Origin: Paenibacillus oryzisoli
Lineage (GTDB): Bacteria > Bacillota > Bacilli > Paenibacillales > NBRC-103111
DNA length: 64,000 nucleotides
Assembly: GCF_001653565.1 (NCBI RefSeq)
Contig: NZ_LYPB01000093.1
Location: forward strand, 1-64,000
Reading direction: 5' to 3'
Positions within the stretch are counted from its first letter, which is position 1. Each line of letters starts with the position of its first letter. Both the position numbers and the translations under genes were made by a program. The notes beneath the pieces are model-generated. The model made no database searches, was not told the DNA's origin, and worked only from the letters and a program-made list of their open reading frames with translations. Below, piece by piece: positions 16,468-24,698 of this stretch.

Positions 16468-16498
16468 AAGGAGCGAACCTAAAATCAGTTCGCTCCTT
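16468..16498. terminator. Bidirectional terminator between convergent genes
   Basis: A perfect 11-bp inverted repeat, AAGGAGCGAAC / GTTCGCTCCTT with a 9-nt loop, lies between the stop of the rightward 94-residue gene and the stop of the leftward solute-binding protein. The leftward side is T-rich (TTGTTTGTTTT). Confidence 0.82.
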
Positions 16499-16517
16499 AC
16501 ATGTAGCCCCAACCTCG

Positions 16518-18167
16518 TTATTTCTTCATCGCTTTATAAGCATCGGTAATCTCTTTGTCGTAATCTTTGCCTCCAGCTCTTTCCCAAGCGCTTAGCATCT
16601 CTGCATAGATCTTCTCGAAATCTGTAGAAATAATTACTTTGGAGACTCCTTCATACAGGCTCTTCTCGATGGCTGCAACCGTCTTCTGAGCTACAGGCCG
16701 TGGGGAGTCGATGATCGTGTTCGGTTTACCGAATTTCTTGAAAATATCATAATAAGTAACGAATGAATTAGCGTATTCTTCTCGCTGCTTCGCGTCCGGA
16801 AGCGAGAGAGCTACTGACTTCAGCAGTTGTTCTTTGTTTAATGCAGGTCCCCCTTGCTGAACAATGGCAAGATCCCCTGCAGAGGATACCCATGTGGTTT
16901 TCTTATTCAGTTCAGGGTCAATCTGGACTTTAACGCCTCCGTCATCCTTCCAGTTGACTCCCTCAATTCCGCTCTGAACGGTCGCAAGATTCTTCGGTTG
17001 AACCATCCAGTTCAAATATTTCATGACAGCATCTGGATTCTTGCTGGATTTCGGAACAGCGACAAGCATAGAGAAGTCGGATACCTTGTTCATCACTTGA
17101 GTTCCATCTGGACGTTTGAATGGCTCGACAGATACCCAAGTTGCTGTTGGAACTGATTTACGTGTAGCCACATTCATATTCCAAGGTGTGTCGTTGGAAT
17201 CTACGAAGCCGGCAACCCCACTGTTCACCTGTTGTGTAAATTGCTGTGAGCTCACATCCGTAACGAACTCCTTGGAGATTAGCCCCTCTTTGTACACTTT
17301 GTTCATCCATTGGTAATAGGCTTTTCCTTCCGGTGTAGCAACTGCGGAGGTGAAGACACCGTTCTTATAGTTGCCATCTGGCGCATAGAACTGATTACTC
17401 GGACCATCCATATTGACGCCGAAGCCAAACATTGGGCCATAATAGAAGGCTTTCATGGATTGATTGATCGCAGGGAGCGCCCATGGAATCACTTTGTCTT
17501 TCCCTACATTACCTGGGTCTTTCTCTTTAAAGGCTTTCAATACCTGATACAATTCTTCGTTCGTAGTTGGATTCTTCATCCCTAGCGCATCCAACCAGTC
17601 TTTACGGATCTTCATGTTAGGACCAGAATACGTATTAGCCTTCAGAGCAGGAATCGCATATCGCTTACCTTTGTACATGCCCACTTGGTCCAGCGCTGCC
17701 TTGTTATTCTTAATCAAGTCTGGATACTTAGCTAGATAGGAATCCAGCTCCCATAATCCACCTTGTTCCGCGTATTTGAAAATTGTATCCATCGAATAGG
17801 TTAGAATAATGTCAGGTGCTTCACCGGAAGCCATCCACACGTTCAGTTTCTCCGATTCCTGCGCTCTAGGCAGGGAGACGAATTCTACGTCAAGACCAAC
17901 CTTCTTCGTTTCATCAATGACATATTTAATAATTGGATTATTGCCGAGGTTCTGCCCCTCAGGCGCATTGGCACGGTCCCACAAAGTAACGCGGATCTTG
18001 GCTGGTTTCTCAGGCTCTTTACTTGGTGCTGCTGTGTTACTGCCACTAGGTGAAGTTGTTGCTGTGCTTGATCCCCCATCCTTGCTGGAACAAGCTACCA
18101 AGAAACCCGAAAGCATGAGCATCACAGTCATACTTCCTATTACCCCTTTTTTAAATACCTTTACCAT
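16518..18167 (-). CDS. Sugar ABC transporter substrate-binding lipoprotein (LplA/YtcQ-like)
   Basis: A 549-residue type 1 extracellular solute-binding protein. The N-terminal signal ends in the lipobox LSGFLVACSSKDGG, followed by a Ser/Thr/Pro-rich linker and the binding domain opening (KIRVTLWDRANAPEG). Length and sequence style match the LplA/YtcQ/YesO group that captures oligogalacturonides, rhamnogalacturonan disaccharides or related glycans. AGGGAGG precedes the start. It is third in the importer set after two permeases, with a 178-nt gap holding a cre-like site. No ATPase gene is nearby, as is usual where a shared MsmX-type ATPase serves several importers. Confidence 0.93.
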   Translation of the reverse strand: MVKVFKKGVIGSMTVMLMLSGFLVACSSKDGGSSTATTSPSGSNTAAPSKEPEKPAKIRVTLWDRANAPEGQNLGNNPIIKYVIDETKKVGLDVEFVSLPRAQESEKLNVWMASGEAPDIILTYSMDTIFKYAEQGGLWELDSYLAKYPDLIKNNKAALDQVGMYKGKRYAIPALKANTYSGPNMKIRKDWLDALGMKNPTTNEELYQVLKAFKEKDPGNVGKDKVIPWALPAINQSMKAFYYGPMFGFGVNMDGPSNQFYAPDGNYKNGVFTSAVATPEGKAYYQWMNKVYKEGLISKEFVTDVSSQQFTQQVNSGVAGFVDSNDTPWNMNVATRKSVPTATWVSVEPFKRPDGTQVMNKVSDFSMLVAVPKSSKNPDAVMKYLNWMVQPKNLATVQSGIEGVNWKDDGGVKVQIDPELNKKTTWVSSAGDLAIVQQGGPALNKEQLLKSVALSLPDAKQREEYANSFVTYYDIFKKFGKPNTIIDSPRPVAQKTVAAIEKSLYEGVSKVIISTDFEKIYAEMLSAWERAGGKDYDKEITDAYKAMKK

Positions 18168-18247
18168 ACTGCTTCCTCCCTAGTTTAAATTTGCAGACCT
18201 ACGCGTTGAACTGGGATGTACCCCTATCTTGTTGAAATCACCTATAA

Positions 18248-18261
18248 ATAAAGCGCTTGCA
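18248..18261. promoter_or_regulatory. cre-like site before the solute-binding protein gene
   Basis: ATAAAGCGCTTGCA matches the CcpA consensus TGWNANCGNTNWCA at all but three fixed positions. It lies in the 178-nt gap between permease and solute-binding genes; catabolite repression is plausible but weakly supported here. Confidence 0.4.
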
Positions 18262-18345
18262 TTGTAAATATAGGCCCTTTAGGCCTGTGATTCTATTCGG
18301 TAATTTTGACATTTTAGTAGTTTTTTTGTTATTAACACATCCGCT

Positions 18346-19266
18346 TTATCCCTTCACTGATCCAAGGAAGGACCCCTTAACAAAATACTTTTGCAAGAAA
18401 GGATATACGATCAGAATCGGAACTGTTGCGAAGACGATGGTAGCTCCTTTCAGAGACTCTTCAATCACGTTGAGATTATCCAATGACTGCATGGTTTCTA
18501 ACGAAGTATCCATCTGCGCAAGCAGCAAAATATTCCTCAGTTTCACCTGTAACGTATAGAGCGCCGAATCGTCGATGTACAAGACAGCTGCAAAATAGGA
18601 GTTCCAATGACCGACTGCATAAAACAAACTTATCGTCGCTAACACGGCACCGGATAGGGGAAGTACGACCTGTGCTAAGTAGCGCAAGTTCCCACAGCCA
18701 TCCATGACTGCCGCCTCGCGTAGTTCCTCAGGAAGATCTTGAAAAAAGGTTTTCATGATAATGACGTTAAAAGCGCTGATTAAACCTGGAAGCATTAACG
18801 CCCATAAGCTATTCAATAGCCCAAGTGACTTGATCAACAAGTAGCTGGGAATCATACCGCCGCTGAAAACCATGGTCACAATCATGAAATTCATGAAATA
18901 CTTGCGTCCCTTCAAGTCTTTCCGCGAAAGGGGATACGCCGTTGTAATCGAGAACAGCATGTTAAGTGCAGTACCGACTACGGTAATATAGATGGTTACC
19001 CCTAGCGATCTAATGATATTGGAATCTGTGACGACCGATTTCATCGCATCCAACTGAAACTCCACAGGCCACAGCACGACTTTCCCTGTCTGTATGGCAT
19101 GGCTGGAGCTGAAAGCATTCGCTACCGTATTAATGAAAGGAAATATACATATGAAAGTGAATAGAATTAGCAAGGTATAGTTAACGATGTTAAAACTTAC
19201 ATCCCATCCCGAGTACTTACCGAATAAGCTGCGTCTATTTCCATGTTTGTGTGCAGTAGCCGCCAT
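18346..19266 (-). CDS. Carbohydrate ABC permease (LplC/YtcP-like)
   Basis: A 306-residue inner-membrane permease with six helices and the EAA loop EELREAAVMDGCGNLRYLAQ that docks to the ATPase. The N-terminal region (DVSFNIVNYTLLILFTFICIFPF) and the C-terminal YPFLQKYFVKGSFLGSVKG are typical of the LplC/YtcP branch of the MalG family. It follows the partner permease by 27 nt and pairs with it and the downstream binding protein to import an oligosaccharide, probably a pectin fragment in view of the neighbouring glycosidases. Confidence 0.95.
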   Translation of the reverse strand: MAATAHKHGNRRSLFGKYSGWDVSFNIVNYTLLILFTFICIFPFINTVANAFSSSHAIQTGKVVLWPVEFQLDAMKSVVTDSNIIRSLGVTIYITVVGTALNMLFSITTAYPLSRKDLKGRKYFMNFMIVTMVFSGGMIPSYLLIKSLGLLNSLWALMLPGLISAFNVIIMKTFFQDLPEELREAAVMDGCGNLRYLAQVVLPLSGAVLATISLFYAVGHWNSYFAAVLYIDDSALYTLQVKLRNILLLAQMDTSLETMQSLDNLNVIEESLKGATIVFATVPILIVYPFLQKYFVKGSFLGSVKG

Positions 19267-19293
19267 ATCTCTACTCTCCTACTCCTTCGAATT

Positions 19294-20253
19294 TTACCAA
19301 AGTCCTTCCTTACCCAGACGCTTAGCGAAATAATTCGCACCAAGCACAAGAATAAGATTAATGATGGATTGCGACATCCCAATGGCTGTTGTTATTCCGA
19401 ATTGTCCCTGTTTAATCCCAGAAGAGTACACGTATGTGCTAATAACCTCTGAAATACTTGTAACAACAGGATTCTGTAAGGCAAAAGGATGCTCAAAACC
19501 GATGGATACCATGTGACCGATATTGAGAATCAACAGGATAATAACCGTTGGCATAATTCCTGGCAATGTAATATGTACGATTTTCTTCCATCGGCCTGCG
19601 CCATCCATGACTGCTGCTTCGTACAAAGAAGGATCGATCATCGTCATCGCCGCAAGATAAATAATCGTTCCCCAGCCCGCTCCTGCCCATACACTGGACA
19701 ATGTGTAGATGATGACCCACCAGGTCTCCTCGATCATGAAATAGATCTCTTCCATCCCAATGAACCTCATCACACTATTAACGATTCCGTATTTCGGGGA
19801 AAGCAGATTATAAATAATCCCGCCCATGATAACCCATGACATAAAGTGTGGCAAATACAGGAGCGATTGCGATATTTTCTTGAAATATTTCGCTCTGATT
19901 TCATTCAACATTAAGGCCAAAATAATCGGTGCTGGGAATCCCACAATAAGACCTAGAACATTAAGTAGCAGGGTATTGCGGACGATGCGATAGAAATCCT
20001 GAATCTGCAGCATTTCCTTGAAATGATGGAGCCCTACCCAATCTGAATCTAGGATCCCTTTGAAGATGTTATAATCTTTAAAAGCTACAACAAGCCCTAG
20101 CATCGGAACATAACAAAATACAAAGAAAAAGATAATGCCTGGGACAAGCAGTAAGTACAAATCGTAATTTTTGAACAGTTCTTTGGTAAAGGCGCTTCTT
20201 CGTTTACTGCCCGTCTGTGCAATTATCTGGTGTTTCTGAGATTGTACTTCCAT
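19294..20253 (-). CDS. Carbohydrate ABC permease (LplB/YteP-like)
   Basis: A 319-residue permease of the MalF/LplB branch, six helices, with the EAA loop SLYEAAVMDGAGRWKKIVHI and the LplB-type opening LYLLLVPGIIFFFVFCYVPM. GAAAGGAG precedes the ATG by 8 nt. First of the three importer genes, it sits behind a 178-nt gap with a strong cre match. Together with the 18346 permease it forms the transmembrane channel for the solute delivered by the 16518 lipoprotein. Confidence 0.95.
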   Translation of the reverse strand: MEVQSQKHQIIAQTGSKRRSAFTKELFKNYDLYLLLVPGIIFFFVFCYVPMLGLVVAFKDYNIFKGILDSDWVGLHHFKEMLQIQDFYRIVRNTLLLNVLGLIVGFPAPIILALMLNEIRAKYFKKISQSLLYLPHFMSWVIMGGIIYNLLSPKYGIVNSVMRFIGMEEIYFMIEETWWVIIYTLSSVWAGAGWGTIIYLAAMTMIDPSLYEAAVMDGAGRWKKIVHITLPGIMPTVIILLILNIGHMVSIGFEHPFALQNPVVTSISEVISTYVYSSGIKQGQFGITTAIGMSQSIINLILVLGANYFAKRLGKEGLW

Positions 20254-20289
20254 ACCATTGCTCCTTTCTTCACTTACTAACCCCTTAAC

Positions 20290-20303
20290 TGAAAGCGTTT
20301 TCT
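20290..20303. promoter_or_regulatory. cre site upstream of the ABC importer
   Basis: TGAAAGCGTTTTCT matches the CcpA consensus TGWNANCGNTNWCA at all fixed positions but the last. It lies 37 nt upstream of the first permease start, where CcpA would repress the importer in preferred sugars. A second, weaker 17-bp palindrome-like sequence lies near 20367. Confidence 0.65.
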
Positions 20304-20431
20304 ACACTGCTAAAATTTCACTTCCCACCCTATTCTTCTAGGTATGTTGCAAGTGTACTTCCTTGTGAAAACGATTGACATGCTAGAAATTTTACTTTTT
20401 ATTAGTTTTCTTTACTTCCATCTTGATCTAT

Positions 20432-21856
20432 CTAGCTTTCAGTCATCAATTCATCCACCAATAACTCATACATGCCCTGTAAGCAGATTTCGGCATGCTT
20501 CATCATATCGTCAATGTAGACGAACTCATCTGCTTGATGAACATGGGTATCAACGCCACCAGGCAGCCCCGCGCCAAATGCGACACCGTTGTTCCGCAAT
20601 TTGCGGGCATAAGTACCAGCGCCCATACGCAGCAGTACGGCTTCGTCTCCCGTCATTTTCTTGTACGCACGGCTTAACCGGACAATAACGGGGTGGGTCT
20701 CTGGCACATATACCGGAAGCAGGTGCCGCGTCAGTTCGATGTGGATGCCATGCTTGCCGGCAAGGCCGTCAACTGTAGCTAATATACCAGCACCGTCATG
20801 GCTGACTGGATACCGAATATTGCTTAGTGATTCCGCTCGATGGAGATCACAGGAAATGGTGCGTAAATATACGATTAACGCGCCTGATTCGCTATCACTA
20901 CAAGCAATACCGAGCGATTGTCCACTTCTCTCCGCGCCAATTTTCTCATTAAGGAAATGTAAGAACGGATCCCAATTGGTCGTTAGTTCTTGCGCACAGA
21001 GGAAAGCAACCATATTCGCGATAGCATTGCGCGATCCTGTCGGACTGTCTGCCAGAAACTCACTTCCCGCTGTTAACAGCAAATTGCCGTCTTCGTCGTA
21101 TGTGAACGACAGATTTTCCTGAAGATTAACCGCATCATGAAAGTATGCCACCTGACTATCGGTGAGAAGGGCCAGCGAAAGCGAAGCCGTGCAGATCTGT
21201 GGAATCAGCGTGAGCATGTTGCCACCCTTCAGAGACAAGATCGTCAACTGCGGTTTCGGTCTCGTGGAAGAAGCCTCTTGTTCACTCGAGAGCACTACGT
21301 TCATGCTGCCCATTTCCACATTAAAAATAGGATAACCAGCATCAGGCGCAAATGCCATAACTGGGAGCTGCTCTCGCTCGAAATAGTAGTCGAGGTCCCT
21401 CATGCCACTTTCCTCGTTCGTCCCAAAGATCACTCGGAGACGGCGATTGCCGGTAATTCCTATATCCATCAATGTTTTTAGTGCATACAAAGCTACTACA
21501 GCTGGTCCTTTGTTATCGGACGCACCTCTTCCGATAATCTTGCCGTTCTCGATAAGCCCAGCGAACGGCGAGACAGTCCATCCTTCTCCTTCTTCTACGG
21601 TATCCAGATGAACAAGCACTGCAGCAATTTCTTCCCCTTGGCCGTATTCGGCATGGCCCGCATACCCGTCGACATTGGTCACTTCGAACCCTAACGACTC
21701 AGCTAGACGGAGCATATGTTGCAGAGCACGATCGACGCCAGCTCCGAACGGCTTTCCTGGTTCCGGGTCAGCCATGATACTTCTTATTTGTACGAGCTCA
21801 GAGATACCAGTCGTGATCTCATCCCGATATTTGTGGATTTCATTCCCAATTATCAT
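20432..21856 (-). CDS. M20 family dipeptidase (PepV/Sapep type)
   Basis: A 474-residue metallopeptidase of the M20 family. Metal-binding segments are VLVHLDTV (with the first ligands), GRGASDNKGPAV, FGTNEESGMRD (catalytic Glu) and the C-terminal DTHVHQADEFVYID. PepV-like enzymes cleave dipeptides in the cytoplasm. Start 21856 (MIIGNEIHKYRDE) has GGTGGGAG 8 nt upstream; the longer frame to 21907 lacks a site. It sits between the GH105 gene and the sugar importer, an odd neighbour; it may recycle peptides or an amide-linked sugar. Confidence 0.88.
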   Translation of the reverse strand: MIIGNEIHKYRDEITTGISELVQIRSIMADPEPGKPFGAGVDRALQHMLRLAESLGFEVTNVDGYAGHAEYGQGEEIAAVLVHLDTVEEGEGWTVSPFAGLIENGKIIGRGASDNKGPAVVALYALKTLMDIGITGNRRLRVIFGTNEESGMRDLDYYFEREQLPVMAFAPDAGYPIFNVEMGSMNVVLSSEQEASSTRPKPQLTILSLKGGNMLTLIPQICTASLSLALLTDSQVAYFHDAVNLQENLSFTYDEDGNLLLTAGSEFLADSPTGSRNAIANMVAFLCAQELTTNWDPFLHFLNEKIGAERSGQSLGIACSDSESGALIVYLRTISCDLHRAESLSNIRYPVSHDGAGILATVDGLAGKHGIHIELTRHLLPVYVPETHPVIVRLSRAYKKMTGDEAVLLRMGAGTYARKLRNNGVAFGAGLPGGVDTHVHQADEFVYIDDMMKHAEICLQGMYELLVDELMTES

Positions 21857-21896
21857 AGATACATCTCCCACCTTTCCACACTCACTTCCAACTGTG

Positions 21897-22967
21897 TTAG
21901 TCGACATGATGAAGACTTTCTACCAACATCAGCAGCGTCATGGACTGCCCGTAAGGCATTGGGCATAGGGGGATGTCTCGATAGAACTGCAGCGTACGCC
22001 CCATGCGCGTTCCGTAAGATACGCCGTGAACGGCTCCTTGCCCATCAACCTTATTCATGACGGCTTGCAGTGCTTTCAGCCCGACTTCTTTGTAGACTTC
22101 GCTGATATAGCCTTTGCGAACCGCTTTCAGAATTCCGTACGCAAAGCCCGCAGTTGCTGAGGTTTCCTCGTAAGATGTCGGATCATTCAGCAATGTCGTC
22201 CACATCCCGCTCGGTCTTTGCAGCTCAGTCAGTTTATGAATCTGACGCTCTAGCGAAGAAAGCAGGAATACTTCTACACCTAGCGGTATCTTGACGATGT
22301 CTAAGTAATCGACCAGTCCTGCCGTGTACCATGCATTACCGCGCCCCCAGAGCGCTTCCGCGAAATTGTGCCCCTCCATGAAACTCCAACCATGAAAGAA
22401 TAACCCTGTTTTCTTATCCGTCAAATACTTGAGATGGACGAGGAACTGACGGATACTTTCTTGTACGTAGTGATCTTTGGCCAGTACAATACCCATCCTG
22501 CCCATGAACAGCGCCGTCATGTAGAGCGTGTCGTCCCACAACTCACCCTCGTTCGCATTATCGATCGTCTCGTGCGTGATCCCGAACTCAAGCGTTCGAG
22601 GCATTTCATCTGCCGCATAACTTGCCCACTCTTCGCATATCCGCAAATATTCCGAATTATGTGTTTCCTCGTACAAGTAGCTTAGTGTAAGCAGCGGACA
22701 CATCGTATTGACGTTCTTCGGTGGCAGCCCCTCGCGAATCCGGCTGTCGAACCAATCGGTTAAATATGTAAACACATCCCGACTCTGGGTTTCCTTGTAA
22801 TATAAATAGAGGGAGAACAAGCCCACGCCTTGAGACCAGTCCCATTTATCCATCGTAATGATGCTGACAGGCGTATCTTCCTGGATCGTTGCCTCCAGAT
22901 TTTTCATACCACTAATGACTTTATGAATCATGATCTCTATCTCTTGCCGCTGTAACTGCGTGATCAT
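21897..22967 (-). CDS. GH105/GH88 unsaturated rhamnogalacturonyl hydrolase (YteR-like)
   Basis: A 356-residue alpha/alpha-barrel glycosidase. Family motifs are WDWSQGVGLFSLYLYY near the start, ELWDDTLYMTALFMGRMG with the catalytic aspartate, GLFFHGWSF, and ALWGRGNAWYTAGLVDYLD. YteR-type enzymes remove the 4,5-unsaturated galacturonic acid from lyase products of rhamnogalacturonan by hydrating the double bond, in the cytoplasm (no signal peptide here). ATG 22967 lies 12 nt after GGAGG. It precedes the dipeptidase and importer genes, so imported disaccharides are likely its substrates. Confidence 0.93.
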   Translation of the reverse strand: MITQLQRQEIEIMIHKVISGMKNLEATIQEDTPVSIITMDKWDWSQGVGLFSLYLYYKETQSRDVFTYLTDWFDSRIREGLPPKNVNTMCPLLTLSYLYEETHNSEYLRICEEWASYAADEMPRTLEFGITHETIDNANEGELWDDTLYMTALFMGRMGIVLAKDHYVQESIRQFLVHLKYLTDKKTGLFFHGWSFMEGHNFAEALWGRGNAWYTAGLVDYLDIVKIPLGVEVFLLSSLERQIHKLTELQRPSGMWTTLLNDPTSYEETSATAGFAYGILKAVRKGYISEVYKEVGLKALQAVMNKVDGQGAVHGVSYGTRMGRTLQFYRDIPLCPMPYGQSMTLLMLVESLHHVD

Positions 22968-23063
22968 CACGGTAAGCACCTCCAGATACGCACTATAAAG
23001 TGCTTATACCCCTAATGTAACGCACATGCCCAGCAGTTTACATACGAGAATCTTACCCTTTTA

Positions 23064-24698
23064 TTAGATTTCTTTACCTCTGTTCTTATATTCTTTAGGC
23101 GATTGACCTTCAAGCCTCTTGAAAACCTGATAGAAATAGGCGTATTCCTTATACCCTACCATTTCGCCTACTTCATTCACCTTATTCTTGGGATCCATGA
23201 GCAGACGCTTCGCGGTCTCTATGCGAGCCTTCGATACCAAATCCACGAAATTAATACCCGTTTCTGTTCGCAACAACCTGCTAAGATAACTCGAGCTCAA
23301 ACCGAAATGCTCCGCGGTTGACGTCAAATTGATGGTGTCAGCAATATGGGTGTTAATGTAATCGATGACCTTCTTTACGACAAGGCTGTAGACTTTCTCC
23401 CCGCCTTCAAGCTTCTTTTTGATCGTCCCAATAAACGTTGTCAGGTAGGTAGACGCTTCCTTCATACTCGTCAGGCGATATACATCCTCTAGAATTTGGT
23501 CGACACTCTTGCCAAGGCCAAACTCATCGCCAGTTATACGGAAATAGTAGCGTGCCACTGCAAGACATACTTCGGAGAGCAAACCTTTCACGACAAGGAT
23601 ATTCCCTTCGCTATAGGCGGTAATTTGTTTCAGAAAACGCTCCAAATAAGCTATCACATCTTCGCTGGATTTGTCCTCCAACATTTGATTGAATTGCTCC
23701 AAATCTTGAATAATCGAGAATTTTCCCAGTTCCTTTTCTTGCTGGCCCTGATCGGGGAATAACACACTTTCCTCCATCCGGAAAAAGCTTGAATCCATAA
23801 TCTGAGAAGCTTCCCGGAAAGCATCCGGCAGCTCAAGCAGTGATTTATACACGGAACTGACCGCAATATGACAGGAGACTTCCTCCTTCATTTTCGCCAC
23901 ATCTATGAACGCATTGCAGAAGCTCTGCAGCTTCATTCTGAACTCTCTCTGCGAGAGTACCTTAGGAAATAGACAGACAAATATAAGATCATGATTCCGC
24001 AGCGACTCAATCACATAAAAATCACGTTTGGCAGTTAGACCATGTGCATGTTCAGTTAGGCGGAGCTGCATCTGCTGCTTAAGCTTGACTGTGTTCGCTG
24101 CACCAGACTGGCCCCCTAGATCTGCGGTACGAACAATTTGCACAACGAATCGGCTATACAGAATTTCAAGCTTCTTCACTTGTTCTTGCCTATCGCCTGT
24201 TCCTGTCATTAAATCACCGATCAGCTTGCTTCTGAGCGACGGGATGGAATCGCTATGTTGCTTCTCCAACTCGACGTAAGCTGACGTAATCTTGACCGTC
24301 TGCTCATTCTCCCTGCGCTTGGAATCAATTTCAGATACAGCACTCCCGATCACCTGGCTTAACTCTTCGTAATTGATGGGTTTGACGATAAAATCGAATA
24401 CCCCGAGGCGAACAGCTCTTTTCGCATATTCAAAATCTTGGTAGCCGGTAATTAGAATCGTCTTCGCCATTGGATAATTCGCACTCATTTCTTCAGCAAG
24501 ATCGAGCCCGCTTAAGCCAGGCATTTTGATATCCGTTACCAGAATATCTGGCTGCAGCTCCATGACTAAACGCTTGCCTTCAATTCCGTCCTCCGCTTGA
24601 CCGACTACGGTGCAATTCAGCTTATCCCAGGCGATCGTTTGCACAATAGCTTGCCGGATCAGCGGCTTATCGTCTATGACCACTACTTTGTATGTCAT
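23064..24698 (-). CDS. Response regulator with AraC-type DNA-binding domain (YesN-like)
   Basis: A 544-residue transcription factor: receiver domain in residues 1-120 (VVIDDKPLIRQ; phosphoacceptor Asp in DILVTDIKMPGLSG; conserved Lys in FIVKPINYEE), a long middle region, and a C-terminal AraC/XylS helix-turn-helix pair (INLTSTAEHFGLSSSYLSRL; VGEMVGYKEYAYFYQVFKRL). The ATG overlaps the sensor kinase stop by 4 nt. YesN-type regulators typically activate neighbouring polysaccharide-uptake genes; the adjacent GH105 and LplABC genes are the likely targets. Confidence 0.94.
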   Translation of the reverse strand: MTYKVVVIDDKPLIRQAIVQTIAWDKLNCTVVGQAEDGIEGKRLVMELQPDILVTDIKMPGLSGLDLAEEMSANYPMAKTILITGYQDFEYAKRAVRLGVFDFIVKPINYEELSQVIGSAVSEIDSKRRENEQTVKITSAYVELEKQHSDSIPSLRSKLIGDLMTGTGDRQEQVKKLEILYSRFVVQIVRTADLGGQSGAANTVKLKQQMQLRLTEHAHGLTAKRDFYVIESLRNHDLIFVCLFPKVLSQREFRMKLQSFCNAFIDVAKMKEEVSCHIAVSSVYKSLLELPDAFREASQIMDSSFFRMEESVLFPDQGQQEKELGKFSIIQDLEQFNQMLEDKSSEDVIAYLERFLKQITAYSEGNILVVKGLLSEVCLAVARYYFRITGDEFGLGKSVDQILEDVYRLTSMKEASTYLTTFIGTIKKKLEGGEKVYSLVVKKVIDYINTHIADTINLTSTAEHFGLSSSYLSRLLRTETGINFVDLVSKARIETAKRLLMDPKNKVNEVGEMVGYKEYAYFYQVFKRLEGQSPKEYKNRGKEI

